This document shows positions 37,030 through 46,575 of a stretch of DNA of 64,000 nucleotides, in pieces. Under the pieces are notes generated by a model that was given only the letters and a program-made list of their open reading frames with translations, ran no database searches and was not told the origin of the DNA. Source of the DNA: an uncultured Flavobacteriaceae bacterium (lineage in GTDB: Bacteria > Bacteroidota > Bacteroidia > Flavobacteriales > Flavobacteriaceae); contig CAKZOO010000113.1 of the NCBI GenBank assembly GCA_937136455.1, forward strand, positions 270,106 through 334,105. The letters are read 5' to 3'. Positions within the stretch are counted from its first letter, which is position 1. Each line of letters begins with the position of its first letter. The position numbers were made by a program, and so were the translations under genes.

Positions 37030-37037
37030 TATCTTTG
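37030..37037 (+). promoter_or_regulatory. Candidate -7 element for yicC-gmk-nadD
   Basis: TATCTTTG matches the flavobacterial -7 consensus perfectly, 18 nt upstream of the yicC ATG. No TTG stands at the proper distance, so the -33 element is weak or absent. Confidence 0.5.
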
Positions 37038-37055
37038 CTTTGTAAAAAATAAAGC

Positions 37056-37910
37056 ATGATCAAATCCATGACCGCTTATGGTAAGTGTACGATTCAACTT
37101 GCCGATAAGAAAATTAATATTGAAATCAGATCCCTCAATTCAAAAGGATTAGATCTCAATATGAGGGCACCTTCTTCCTATAAGGCTCACGAATTGAGTT
37201 TTAGAAAGAAAATTGCTTCTTCTGTAGAACGAGGTAAGATTGACTTTAGTCTCTATATTGAAAAAACAGGAGTTGAGACCATTAGTCAGATCAACACTCC
37301 AGTGATTCAAGCCTATATGGAAGCGCTTAAAAAAATCACTAATATCAGTGGAGAAAAAGCCTTGGAACTAGCCATGCGTTTACCAGATTCGCTATCGAGC
37401 TCTAAGGAAGAAGTTGAAGAAGATGAATTAAGTCAAATCAATTCTGGAATCGATCAGGCTCTTGAAGCTTTTAACACCTTTAGAGAAGAAGAGGGAGCTG
37501 CCCTAGCTGAGGATTTTAATCAACGCATTGCTTCCATCAAGTCACTCTTAGAAGAGGCGACAGCTATCGATGTGGATCGTATTGCAGGTATTCGTACTCG
37601 ATTGGAAAAGGCTGTTGCTGATCTCAAAGAGAACGTCGATCAGAACCGATTTGAGCAGGAACTTATTTTTTATTTAGAAAAATACGATATCACTGAAGAA
37701 AAGGTTCGTTTGTCGAATCATTTAGACTATTTCTTTCAAACGATGAAAGTGGAATCAACAGGAAAAAAGCTCGGTTTTATCGCTCAGGAAATAGGAAGAG
37801 AAATCAATACCATGGGTTCCAAGGCAAATGACGCATCACTTCAAAAAATCGTCGTTCAAATGAAAGATGAACTCGAAAAAATAAAAGAACAACTCTTAAA
37901 CGTACTCTAA
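37056..37910 (+). CDS. yicC: YicC family endoribonuclease
   Basis: A 284-residue protein with the family N-terminus MIKSMTAYGK, EIRSLNSKGLDLNMR, and the C-terminal DUF1732 region LDYFFQTMKVESTGKKLGFI with EINTMGSKANDA. YicC/YloC proteins are metal-dependent endoribonucleases involved in RNA turnover. The stop codon overlaps the gmk ATG by one base (TAATG), a conserved pairing in many bacteria. Confidence 0.9.
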   Translation: MIKSMTAYGKCTIQLADKKINIEIRSLNSKGLDLNMRAPSSYKAHELSFRKKIASSVERGKIDFSLYIEKTGVETISQINTPVIQAYMEALKKITNISGEKALELAMRLPDSLSSSKEEVEEDELSQINSGIDQALEAFNTFREEEGAALAEDFNQRIASIKSLLEEATAIDVDRIAGIRTRLEKAVADLKENVDQNRFEQELIFYLEKYDITEEKVRLSNHLDYFFQTMKVESTGKKLGFIAQEIGREINTMGSKANDASLQKIVVQMKDELEKIKEQLLNVL

Positions 37911-38485
37911 TGAATTTTAAGGGGAAACTCTTCGTGTTTTCAGCGCCCTCAGGAAGTGGAAAATCGACGATTGTCAATCATTTACTTTCGATAGATGAGC
38001 TCAATTTAGCTTTTTCCATCTCTGCCACTTCAAGAGCTCCTAGGGGAGAAGAAAAAGACGGTGAGCACTATTACTTTATGAGTGCTGATGAGTTTAAATC
38101 GCATATTGAGAAAGATCATTTTTTAGAGTGGGAAGAGGTGTACCAAAACAACTTTTACGGCACTTTAAAATCGGAGGTAGAGCGTATTTGGAAGATGGGA
38201 AAACACGTGGTGTTTGATATTGATGTCATCGGAGGACTCAATATTAAAAAACAGTTTCCAGAACAAACCCTATCGATTTTTATCATGCCTCCTTCTGTAG
38301 AGGAACTGAGAAATCGATTGGTAAAACGATCTACTGAGACTGCTGAGAAAATTGAAATGAGAGTTGCAAAAGCAGCCAAAGAATTAGAAAGTGCTTCCTC
38401 TTTTGATGTCGTAATCACCAATGATGAGTTGGATAAAGCTCTCGTGGAAGCCGAACAGACCGTTGCGAATTTCATTCAATCCTAA
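37910..38485 (+). CDS. gmk: Guanylate kinase
   Basis: A 191-residue kinase converting GMP to GDP. The P-loop is APSGSGKST (residues 12-20), SATSRAPRGEEKDGEHYYFM is the GMP-binding segment, and VVFDIDVIGGLNIKK follows. Full length. It lies between yicC and nadD in one operon, with one base separating it from nadD. Confidence 0.95.
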   Translation: MNFKGKLFVFSAPSGSGKSTIVNHLLSIDELNLAFSISATSRAPRGEEKDGEHYYFMSADEFKSHIEKDHFLEWEEVYQNNFYGTLKSEVERIWKMGKHVVFDIDVIGGLNIKKQFPEQTLSIFIMPPSVEELRNRLVKRSTETAEKIEMRVAKAAKELESASSFDVVITNDELDKALVEAEQTVANFIQS

Positions 38486-38486
38486 C

Positions 38487-39068
38487 ATGAAAAAAGTAGG
38501 ACTCTTTTTTGGGAGCTTTAACCCCATCCATATGGGGCATTTAATCCTGGCCAATTATATGCTGGAGTTTACCGAAATAGAAGAACTCTGGTTTGTAATT
38601 ACCCCTGTGAGTCCCTTTAAGCAAAATGAAAAGCTGCTCGATAACAATACCCGTTATCAATTAATTTACGAGGCGATTCGAGACTACCCTTCCATGAAGG
38701 CCTCTAAGGTAGAATTCGATTTAGAACAGCCCAATTATACGATTAACACCCTTGCTGTTTTAGAAGAGCAGTATCCCGATCACGCTTTTTCACTCATCAT
38801 GGGGTCGGACAATCTTCAGCATTTTCACAAGTGGAAAAACGCTGAACTTATTTTAGACCGCTATCCTCTATTAGTCTATCCTAGGGCCAATTCAAATGAG
38901 GTTCCAGAACCCTATAAAAAATTAAAGAGTGTTCAATTACTCCAAGCTCCAGTCGTTGAAATTTCAGCGAGTTTTATTCGCAAGGCTATCAAAGAGCAAA
39001 AGGATATTAGAGCCTTTCTCCCTCCCTTAGTCTGGGAGTATATCGATCAGATGAATTTGTTTAAATAA
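38487..39068 (+). CDS. nadD: Nicotinate-nucleotide adenylyltransferase
   Basis: A 193-residue nucleotidyltransferase with the GSFNPIHMGHL motif (HxGH) and ISASFIRKAI at the C-terminus (the ISxTxxR-type motif). It makes deamido-NAD+ from nicotinate mononucleotide. The start MKKVGLFFGSF was chosen; a longer frame would overlap gmk and add unrelated residues. Confidence 0.93.
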   Translation: MKKVGLFFGSFNPIHMGHLILANYMLEFTEIEELWFVITPVSPFKQNEKLLDNNTRYQLIYEAIRDYPSMKASKVEFDLEQPNYTINTLAVLEEQYPDHAFSLIMGSDNLQHFHKWKNAELILDRYPLLVYPRANSNEVPEPYKKLKSVQLLQAPVVEISASFIRKAIKEQKDIRAFLPPLVWEYIDQMNLFK

Positions 39069-39104
39069 TCGGGATTTCTCACTTAAAAAATATAAATTTA
39101 TCCC

Positions 39105-40442
39105 ATGATGCAATGGGATGAATTACTCTCTTTAAAAAGACAGGGAGATCGCAATAAACGAATTAGAATTGAGCAGGATGAAACCCGATTGGGGTTTGAA
39201 GTCGACTACGACCGTATTTTATTTTCTGCTCCTTTTCGATCACTTCAAGATAAAACCCAGGTAGTTCCAGTTTCCGATACCGATTTTGTTCACACAAGAC
39301 TCACTCATAGTTTAGAAGTTTCTGTGGTTGGAAGGTCGCTAGGTAGAATGGTTGGAGTAGCTCTTTTGGAAAAACACCCCCATTTAAAAAGTGTCGAAGG
39401 CTATTCTTTTAATGATTTTGGTGCGATTGTCGCAGCAGCAGCATTGGCTCATGACATTGGAAATCCTCCATTTGGTCACTCTGGTGAAAAGGCGATTGGA
39501 GATTTCTTTTCCAACGGTAAAGGCAAGAAGTACCAAGAGGCTTTAAGCGCTATTCAGTATCAAGAATTAATCGATTTTGAAGGGAATGCCAATGGTTTTC
39601 GAATTCTCAACGCCAACAGAGCTGGAGTTCCAGGAGGCCTTCGTCTGAGTTATGCTACCCTAGGAGCATTTACGAAGTATCCAAAGGGAGCTCTTCCCAA
39701 AAAGCCAACCAAGCACATTGCCGATAAGAAGTATGGAGTTTTTTCAACAGACCGTCCATTATTTGATGAGGTGGCATTTGAACTCGGTTTAATAAAATAC
39801 GATGAGGGTCGTTATGCTAGACATCCTCTCGCTTTCTTAGTTGAGGCCGCCGATGACATTTGCTATACCATTATCGATTTTGAAGACGGTATTAATTTGG
39901 GATTGATTCCAGAAGACTTTGCATTGGAGTATTTGATCAAATTAGTCAAGGATCGTATCGATGTCAAAAAATACCATTCCATGACCCATCAGGAAGATCG
40001 TTTGAGTTATCTCAGAGCGGTAGCCATTGGTAGTTTGATACAAGATGCTTCCCGAATCTTTATGGAGCATGAGGATCAAATCCTCAAAGGAACTTTTGAT
40101 TGTTCCTTATTGGACAAAAGCAAGTACAAGGCTCAAATTGAGGACATCATAAGCCTAAGTGTTCAAAAGGTATACCGTTCCAAAGAAGTCATCGAAAAAG
40201 AGATTTCAGGTTATCGAATTATTGCCGATCTCTTGGAAGTTTTTAGCGATGCACTCATTCGAAAATCACATGGAGAAGAAACCGCCTATGATCGATTGGC
40301 CATTGAACTAATGCCTTCGATATACAATCAGTCACAGCAATCGGTCTATCACATTTTAATGGACTGTGCCTGTTTTGTAGCGAGTCTCTCTGATAGAGCT
40401 GCGATCTTATTGCATTCTAAGATTTCGGGGAAGATTGCTTAA
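39105..40442 (+). CDS. dgt: Deoxyguanosinetriphosphate triphosphohydrolase (dGTPase)
   Basis: A 445-residue HD-domain enzyme. Metal-site motifs are HTRLTHSLEV, AALAHDIGNPPFGHSGE and VEAADDICYTIIDFEDG. The N-terminal RSLQDKTQV is a conserved family block. It hydrolyses dGTP (or other dNTPs) to the nucleoside and triphosphate. Its 3' end overlaps the convergent DUF3078 gene by 4 bp. Confidence 0.92.
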   Translation: MMQWDELLSLKRQGDRNKRIRIEQDETRLGFEVDYDRILFSAPFRSLQDKTQVVPVSDTDFVHTRLTHSLEVSVVGRSLGRMVGVALLEKHPHLKSVEGYSFNDFGAIVAAAALAHDIGNPPFGHSGEKAIGDFFSNGKGKKYQEALSAIQYQELIDFEGNANGFRILNANRAGVPGGLRLSYATLGAFTKYPKGALPKKPTKHIADKKYGVFSTDRPLFDEVAFELGLIKYDEGRYARHPLAFLVEAADDICYTIIDFEDGINLGLIPEDFALEYLIKLVKDRIDVKKYHSMTHQEDRLSYLRAVAIGSLIQDASRIFMEHEDQILKGTFDCSLLDKSKYKAQIEDIISLSVQKVYRSKEVIEKEISGYRIIADLLEVFSDALIRKSHGEETAYDRLAIELMPSIYNQSQQSVYHILMDCACFVASLSDRAAILLHSKISGKIA

Positions 40443-41512
40443 AAGGCATAGACAACCCCTACTCCTAAGAGTTGTTTGAACTGAATTTTAGCGGATCCTG
40501 GATCGGTGATGATTCCATCTTCGTTTTTAACTTGATCAAATTTGATATCGTCGTCGTAAATAATATGTGTTCCAATGGAACTAGTGACGTGTTCATTGAC
40601 TTTAAAATGAAAGTCTAAGGACCAATCGATATCCATATTTCCAAAGCTTTTAAGGTAGTCCATATAGAGTGCTAAATTGGATTTCATCAGCACATTTTCT
40701 CCGAGTTCTCTCTCGTATTTATTAGTTGCGAGAAAACCGAGTTCCATATAGACTCTTTTCCCTGGAGTGATTAAATTGCCTTCGTTGTCATAGGTGGCTG
40801 CTTGAACCCCAAAAGCACCTTGATTGGCCAAATCCTGATCGATGACAAAAGTTGCTTTTTGAGTCAGAGGAGAGATATAAACATTGACTTTCTTAGCCTC
40901 ATCTATGTAAGAGGTACCAACCCCTAAAAACAAATAACCTGGAGCCATAAATCGCGAAATGGGATTGGATCTATTGGGGTACTTATAACCATTGGCAAAC
41001 TGAGTGTTAAAATTTAATTTCCCTGAATAATACCACTTGCTGATCGTATCAGAGCGATAGCCAAAGGTGGAACTCAGTCGGATTTGATCGTCTGTTTTTC
41101 GAACCGCTCTACCTTCTTGAGCATTGAGACCGTATCGGAGATCTAGAGAGTTGTCCCAAGTGATGTATCGAAATTTGTAATTGCGCTCAAAATAAACTGA
41201 GGCAATTGCAGAGACTGAATTGTTACCCCCTGCATTCCAATTGACAAAGGCTACTTCGCTAAAGTTTAATCCAAATCGATTTTTCTTGTTCCAAAAAGAG
41301 GGCATTTTAAAGGACTTGAAACGTTCTTTTAAGGTTGTTGCAGCGTCTAGGACGACAAGAGTGTCTTTGATTCTCAAATTCGCTATGGACTCCGCTTTTT
41401 GTTGCTGTGTTCTAATGACAATGGTGTCAACAACCTTAGGTTTTACTTGTTCTTGAGCTTTGATGCCCATTAGTCCAATTAGAAAAAAGAGGGTTAGGTA
41501 ATGGTATTTCAT
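40439..41512 (-). CDS. DUF3078 family outer-membrane-type protein
   Basis: A 357-residue protein with a signal peptide ending in GIKAQ. The DUF3078 core begins FGLNFSEVAFVNWNAGGNNS, and the protein is rich in alternating aromatic/polar strands ending in a Phe-terminal segment (GVGVVYAF), typical of an outer-membrane beta-barrel. Function unknown. Its ATG overlaps the dxs stop (ATGA), so it is translated with dxs. Confidence 0.85.
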   Translation of the reverse strand: MKYHYLTLFFLIGLMGIKAQEQVKPKVVDTIVIRTQQQKAESIANLRIKDTLVVLDAATTLKERFKSFKMPSFWNKKNRFGLNFSEVAFVNWNAGGNNSVSAIASVYFERNYKFRYITWDNSLDLRYGLNAQEGRAVRKTDDQIRLSSTFGYRSDTISKWYYSGKLNFNTQFANGYKYPNRSNPISRFMAPGYLFLGVGTSYIDEAKKVNVYISPLTQKATFVIDQDLANQGAFGVQAATYDNEGNLITPGKRVYMELGFLATNKYERELGENVLMKSNLALYMDYLKSFGNMDIDWSLDFHFKVNEHVTSSIGTHIIYDDDIKFDQVKNEDGIITDPGSAKIQFKQLLGVGVVYAF

Positions 41513-43245
41513 GATTGGTTTAATAAATCTTTTAAATAGTTGTAGTCGAGACCGACATTCTGTTGTTGTTCTAAGGGACTTCCCTGTTCTATAAATCGAT
41601 CGGGCACACCCAAATGAGATACTTCAATGCAAATACCTTGCCGAATTAGTGAACTGGCAATTGCTTCACCAAAACCTCCAATTAGTGATCCGTCTTCCAA
41701 GGTAATCACCTTTTTAAATTTCTGTCCGATTTCACCTATAAGTGCTTCGTCTAAGGGTTTTATAAACGCAAAGTGATAATGAGCAACTCTAGAAGGATGA
41801 TCTAGCTCTTCTAGAGCTTTAAAAACAGTATGTGCACTGATTCCTGTACTGATGAGGGCGATGTCTGATCCCTCTTTAAGGCAACTTCCTTTGCCGAGTT
41901 CAAGAGTTTTTACTTCTTGTTTCCAGTTCATTTGAAAGACGTTTCCCCTAGGGTATCGAATAGCAAAAGGACCTTCTTTATGCAATCGAGCAGTATGCAT
42001 CAAATCGCGAAGTTCATTGGCGTCTTTTGGAGCAGCAATCACTAGATTGGGAATGGGGCGAAGTAGTGCAATATCGAATACTCCTTGATGAGTTGCTCCA
42101 TCATTACCTACCAATCCAGCTCGATCAATGCAAAGTACAACGGCTAATTTCTGAAGGGCAATATCGTGTATCAATTGATCGATAGCTCTTTGTAAAAAGG
42201 TAGAGTAGATCACACAATAAGGAGTGCTTCCCTTAGTGCTCATTCCTCCAGCTAGGGTTAAAGCGTGCTGTTCTGCTATTCCGACGTCGAATACTCGATC
42301 TGGAAATTTTTTCATCAGAGGAGCTAGTCCGCTTCCTGTTGTCATAGCAGGTGAGATTGCAAAGATATCTCGGTGTTGAGCCATGAGCTCCTCAAGTGTT
42401 TTTCCAACCACTTCCTGAAACTTTTCTGTGGTAGAAGGTTTTTTGTGGATGACTCCCGTTTCACGGTCAAAGGTTCCAGGTGCGTGATAGGTAATTTGAT
42501 CTAGTTCAGCAGCGGCAAGTCCTTTGCCTTTAAGTGTTTTGATATGTAGGACTCTAGGGCCTTTTTGATCTTTGATGTCCTCGAGAGCACTTAAAAGAGC
42601 ACTCATATTGTGACCGTCAATTGGGCCACTATAGCTAAATCCAAGTGCTTTAAAAAGGTTGTTTTGAGATGAACCCAACGCTTCAAAATGATTTTTTAAG
42701 GCTCCCACACTGGGATCAATTCCCATATGATTGTCATTGAGTACGATGATGAGGTTGGCGTTGGTAGCTCCTGAGTGATTGAGCCCTTCGAAGGCCATAC
42801 CACTAGCTATAGCAGCATCACCAACAACAGCGATATGGTTGTGTTTAGAATCAGAATCCGCCAGTGCCATTCCTAGTGCTGCTGATATTGCTGTGGAGCT
42901 GTGTCCGGTTCCAAAACAGTCGTAGAGACTTTCATCACGTTTTGGAAAACCACTGATTCCACCCCATTGCCTGTTGGTGCTAAATGCATTTTTTCTTCCA
43001 GTGAGGATCTTATGTCCATAGGCCTGGTGTCCAACATCCCATATGAGTGAATCCTCGGGAGTATTAAAGATATAGTGAAGTGCTACTGTAAGCTCAACCG
43101 TTCCAAGACTCGCACCCAGATGACCTGCTTTAACCGATAAAGCGTGTATGATAAAAGCTCTTAATTCCTCAGTTACTTGTGGCAATTGCTCCTTGGAAAG
43201 CTTTCTCAAATCAGCAGGAAACTGTATGTGATCGAGTAAATTCAT
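41509..43245 (-). CDS. dxs: 1-deoxy-D-xylulose-5-phosphate synthase
   Basis: A 578-residue thiamine-diphosphate enzyme, first step of the MEP isoprenoid pathway. The ThDP motif is GDAAIASGMAFEGLN to IIVLNDN, GHLGASLGTVELTVAL is the N-terminal substrate His region, and the transketolase domain has FDVGIAEQHALTLAGG. About 40 residues shorter than the E. coli enzyme, as in other Bacteroidota. First gene of the leftward dxs-DUF3078 pair. Confidence 0.93.
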   Translation of the reverse strand: MNLLDHIQFPADLRKLSKEQLPQVTEELRAFIIHALSVKAGHLGASLGTVELTVALHYIFNTPEDSLIWDVGHQAYGHKILTGRKNAFSTNRQWGGISGFPKRDESLYDCFGTGHSSTAISAALGMALADSDSKHNHIAVVGDAAIASGMAFEGLNHSGATNANLIIVLNDNHMGIDPSVGALKNHFEALGSSQNNLFKALGFSYSGPIDGHNMSALLSALEDIKDQKGPRVLHIKTLKGKGLAAAELDQITYHAPGTFDRETGVIHKKPSTTEKFQEVVGKTLEELMAQHRDIFAISPAMTTGSGLAPLMKKFPDRVFDVGIAEQHALTLAGGMSTKGSTPYCVIYSTFLQRAIDQLIHDIALQKLAVVLCIDRAGLVGNDGATHQGVFDIALLRPIPNLVIAAPKDANELRDLMHTARLHKEGPFAIRYPRGNVFQMNWKQEVKTLELGKGSCLKEGSDIALISTGISAHTVFKALEELDHPSRVAHYHFAFIKPLDEALIGEIGQKFKKVITLEDGSLIGGFGEAIASSLIRQGICIEVSHLGVPDRFIEQGSPLEQQQNVGLDYNYLKDLLNQS

Positions 43246-43352
43246 CAGGAAGTAAAATTACATTAAATAAAAGAATTTACACTTTATAGAATTTTAAAAG
43301 TGAGATTTAAAAGATGTTTTATCTTTATGTTTTAGAAACAAATTTGAATAAA

Positions 43353-43940
43353 ATGAAGAACACACGTCAATATATTAGTTTTTTAATATTCGTTTTGTTA
43401 GGGTCAACAGTTTCTTGTTCAAAGCAAGAAACTCCAATTGAGGTCCCAGAAGAAGTTGTTGAGGAAGAACAATTGAGCTCTTGTGTCAATTATTCCACTG
43501 CAAATGCAGATGATTTGTACACCTATTGGGAATTGTTTGTAGGAGATGTATTGTGTTCCAGAGGGGGTCCTGATTATTCTCAATTAAACACGACAGTTAA
43601 CCTAGGTTTTGTAGTTCCTTCTGAGGCGGAAGTAACCTCTGGGATCACACCAGATCACGCCGGGTATTCAACCTTTGCAGGATACTGTAATAGTTCAAAT
43701 GTATACATCAGAGTGATTAAAGATTATTGGGAGGACTATACTGAGGTTCAAAAACTCTGGTTGATGTATCACGAGTTTGGACATGATGTATACAAGTATG
43801 AGCATTCGACCAATCGAGCAGATATCATGTACCCCTCAGTCCCAAGAAGTGATGTGAAGCTCAATGATTTTATCCGGGCAAAAGACAAACTCTTTAGTCG
43901 AAACTTCGATGGAGTTACTTACATTCAGTGTCCTAACTAA
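43353..43940 (+). CDS. Metzincin-like zinc metalloprotease lipoprotein
   Basis: A 195-residue protein with a lipoprotein signal (LGSTVSC) and an acidic linker (EVPEEVVEEEQ). The zinc motif is MYHEFGHDVYKYEH, followed 8 residues later by DIMYPS, which resembles the metzincin Met-turn. The third His is one residue further than in the canonical HExxHxxGxxH, and the Gly is missing. Two pairs of Cys could form disulfides. Probably a cell-surface peptidase; substrate unknown. The start at MKNTRQYISF was chosen because the 13 residues before it break the signal peptide. It overlaps the convergent Cys-rich gene by 4 bp. Confidence 0.75.
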   Translation: MKNTRQYISFLIFVLLGSTVSCSKQETPIEVPEEVVEEEQLSSCVNYSTANADDLYTYWELFVGDVLCSRGGPDYSQLNTTVNLGFVVPSEAEVTSGITPDHAGYSTFAGYCNSSNVYIRVIKDYWEDYTEVQKLWLMYHEFGHDVYKYEHSTNRADIMYPSVPRSDVKLNDFIRAKDKLFSRNFDGVTYIQCPN

Positions 43941-44062
43941 CAATTGCAGTTAGGACCGCAATTCTTGTCCTTTTTAGGTGTTTTAAAAACGTATTTTCTC
44001 AGAAGAAAATAAATCGCTCCACCGAGTATAACGTATGCTAAAAAGTCTTGTGCGAATTCCAT
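43937..44062 (-). CDS. FeoB-associated Cys-rich membrane microprotein
   Basis: A 41-residue protein starting MEFAQDFLAYVILGG: one transmembrane helix, a basic patch (RKYVFKTPKKDK) and a C-terminal CGPNCNC. This is the pattern of FeoB-associated Cys-rich proteins. The ATG overlaps the feoB stop by one base (TAATG). A longer in-frame start exists inside feoB but adds residues that are only feoB shadow. The cysteines may bind Fe(II) or an Fe-S cluster to regulate FeoB. Confidence 0.8.
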   Translation of the reverse strand: MEFAQDFLAYVILGGAIYFLLRKYVFKTPKKDKNCGPNCNC

Positions 44063-46272
44063 TAGACAAGTGCTTGAAAAGTGATCAGTGCTACAATATA
44101 AGCTAGTGAACTCATAAATACGAGTTGCGCTAAAGGCCACTTCCATGAGTTGGTTTCTCTTTTTACCACCGCTAGGGTACTCATACACTGCATGGCAAAG
44201 GCGTAAAACAATAAGAGTGAAATCCCCGAAGCAAAGGTGTATACCTTTTCACCCGTAAAGGGGTTTACTTCATTATTGAGGCGGTTTTTGATGGTGTCCT
44301 CTTCGTCGTTTCCAACGGAGTAAATCGTAGCTAAGGTTCCTACAAATACTTCTCTAGCTGCAAAAGAAGTCAGTACAGCAATTCCAATTTTCCAATCAAA
44401 TCCTAGAGGTTTTACTATGGGAGCAATGGCTTTCCCCAAGAGTCCCATATAGGAATTTTCTAATTTGTAACTAGCGATTTCTTGTTGAAGTGCTTTGCGT
44501 TCAAGGTCCAATTTGAAATCCATGAAATTGGCAAGCTCTTCCATGTTCTTAGAAGGGTTTGTTTGAGCATAGGCCTCTAGTTCACTTTGAATCATCTCTT
44601 GATTAAAGTTTGATAAGCCTGTTTTTTCTACTCGCTCTTTAACAATGGATTCAGCATTGTCAAAATCTTTATTAAAGCCATAGGACCCTAAAAACCACAA
44701 TACGATGGAGATTGCCAGGATGATTTTACCTGCTCCAAACACAAAGCTCTTTGTTTTTTCGATCACAGTAATGACTACGTTCTTTAACATTGGAAGTTTG
44801 TAACTCGGCATCTCTGTCGCAAAAAAGCTTCTGTTCTTTACCTTGACAAATTTGTTGAGTATCGCTGCTGCAAAAAGAGCACTCAGAAATCCAATGATAT
44901 AGAGTAGCATGAGCGTTAATGCCTGATAGCTTAGCCCAAAGATGTATCCTTGTGGGATCACAATAGAAATAATGATCAGGTATACTGGAAGTCGAGCAGA
45001 ACAGGTTGTAAAGGGAACGACTAAAATGGTCAATAGACGTTCTTTCCAATCTTCAATAGTTCTAGTTGCCATTACCGCTGGAATAGCACAGGCTGTACCA
45101 GAAATTAAGGGAACGACACTTTTTCCACTGAGACCAAATGGTCTCATGAGTCGATCAGTCAAAAATACGACTCTAGACATATAGCCCGATTCTTCTAAAA
45201 GTGCTATAAATAGAAATAGAAAGGCTATTTGAGGAATAAATATGGCGATTCCGCCAATTCCAGAAATGGCTCCTTCGGCAATCAGATTGGTAAAAGAACC
45301 CGGAGGTAATACATCTTTAACCCATGATGAAACAGAAACAAAAAACTGGTCGATGGCATCCATTGGAATGGAACTCCAGGTATAAATCGCTTGAAAGATC
45401 GTATTCAGTACAATGAAAAAGAACACATATCCAAAGATCTTGTGGGTTAACACGCGATCAATTGCAGCCGTAAATCCCTTTGCAGAACTCATGTCGACCT
45501 TATGAGTGTCTTTTAAAGCTTCATTGATGAGTTGATATCTTAAAATAGTTTCTCTGTGCTGAAGTCGTTTTAGTTCAGAGGCACTTTTGGTTTCAAAACT
45601 GTTTTTAGCCGTTTCATAGGTCTTATCCAGAGGCGTAAAGTTGACATCTTGAGTAATGACAATCCACAATTTGTATAAATCCTCTGAAGGATAGGTCTTC
45701 GACAGCTTTTCAAAATAGGGAGGATCGATGCGTTTTACATCCAAGAGTCCCTTATTAGAAAGACTCTCGTGGTTGATGATAAGGTTTTTTAAGTGTTGAA
45801 TTCCCTCTCCCTTACGAGCACTTACTAGTGCAATTTTTGTGTCGAGGTTCTTTTCTAATTCTTCAATATTGAGTTGAATACCCTTTTTAGTCATCTGATC
45901 CGCCATATTGATCACCAATATGGAGGGGATTTTTAAATCCTTGACTTGAGAAAATAACAACAAATTTCTCTTGAGGTTTTCAACATCGGTAATCACCACT
46001 ACTACATCTGGATAATCCTTATCTTTTTTGTTGAGTAACAATTCTACGGCGACCGACTCATCCAAAGAGGTCGAATTCAGAGAATAGGTCCCAGGAAGAT
46101 CGATGATATGTGCTTTTAAATATCTAGTAAGCTTGCAAATTCCCTCTTTCTTTTCAACGGTAATACCAGGATAGTTTCCCACCTTTTGGTTCAATCCAGT
46201 CAATTGGTTAAAGACGGATGTCTTTCCGGTGTTGGGGTTTCCAATAAGAGCTACGTTGATACTTTTGGCCAT
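44062..46272 (-). CDS. feoB: Ferrous iron transport protein B
   Basis: A 736-residue GTPase-coupled permease for Fe(II). The G domain shows G1 GNPNTGKTS, the G3 region IDLPGTYSLNS, and NMAD as G4. The membrane part holds the two gate motifs FIPQIAFLFLFIALLEESGYMSR and VPFTTCSARLPVY. Inner membrane. Starts 2 nt after feoA, with the Cys-rich helper downstream. Confidence 0.95.
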   Translation of the reverse strand: MAKSINVALIGNPNTGKTSVFNQLTGLNQKVGNYPGITVEKKEGICKLTRYLKAHIIDLPGTYSLNSTSLDESVAVELLLNKKDKDYPDVVVVITDVENLKRNLLLFSQVKDLKIPSILVINMADQMTKKGIQLNIEELEKNLDTKIALVSARKGEGIQHLKNLIINHESLSNKGLLDVKRIDPPYFEKLSKTYPSEDLYKLWIVITQDVNFTPLDKTYETAKNSFETKSASELKRLQHRETILRYQLINEALKDTHKVDMSSAKGFTAAIDRVLTHKIFGYVFFFIVLNTIFQAIYTWSSIPMDAIDQFFVSVSSWVKDVLPPGSFTNLIAEGAISGIGGIAIFIPQIAFLFLFIALLEESGYMSRVVFLTDRLMRPFGLSGKSVVPLISGTACAIPAVMATRTIEDWKERLLTILVVPFTTCSARLPVYLIIISIVIPQGYIFGLSYQALTLMLLYIIGFLSALFAAAILNKFVKVKNRSFFATEMPSYKLPMLKNVVITVIEKTKSFVFGAGKIILAISIVLWFLGSYGFNKDFDNAESIVKERVEKTGLSNFNQEMIQSELEAYAQTNPSKNMEELANFMDFKLDLERKALQQEIASYKLENSYMGLLGKAIAPIVKPLGFDWKIGIAVLTSFAAREVFVGTLATIYSVGNDEEDTIKNRLNNEVNPFTGEKVYTFASGISLLLFYAFAMQCMSTLAVVKRETNSWKWPLAQLVFMSSLAYIVALITFQALV

Positions 46273-46274
46273 AA

Positions 46275-46517
46275 TTAACGGACTTCTAAAACAATTTTTT
46301 TAGCCATTTCTTTACGAATAGCCATATGAGTTCCATTGAGGTTGATATAGATTGGATCTTTAAATGGAGCAATTTGTACGACCTCTATTTCATTGCCAGG
46401 AAGGCAACCTAATTCCAAGAGCTTGATTGGAATAAACTCATCAGGAAATGAGTGGATGATTCCACCTTCACCTCTTTTTAAAAGGTCTAGAGTAATATGA
46501 TTCTTATTTAGACTCAT
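46275..46517 (-). CDS. feoA: Ferrous iron transport protein A
   Basis: An 80-residue SH3-like protein with LLELGCLPGNEIEVVQIAPF and a C-terminal MAIRKEMAKKIVLEV, the standard FeoA pattern. It stimulates FeoB. First gene of the feoA-feoB-helper operon, with a consensus -7 box just upstream. Confidence 0.93.
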   Translation of the reverse strand: MSLNKNHITLDLLKRGEGGIIHSFPDEFIPIKLLELGCLPGNEIEVVQIAPFKDPIYINLNGTHMAIRKEMAKKIVLEVR

Positions 46518-46527
46518 TATAATTAAG

Positions 46528-46535
46528 CAAAAGTA
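46528..46535 (-). promoter_or_regulatory. Candidate -7 element of the feo operon
   Basis: On the minus strand this reads TACTTTTG, a perfect TAnnTTTG match 10 bp upstream of the feoA ATG, in the 58-bp gap after sco. The mRNA would be almost leaderless. No TTG at the usual distance was seen, and no clear Fur box was recognised. Confidence 0.5.
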
Positions 46536-46575
46536 AGCTAATTATTGTTATTCTGCTATATTTTAGAAATGAAAT

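Noticed and set aside
44063..44188. Longer start for the Cys-rich microprotein
   Set aside because: The extra 42 residues are an out-of-frame shadow of feoB; the TAATG overlap start gives a normal FeoB-associated protein.
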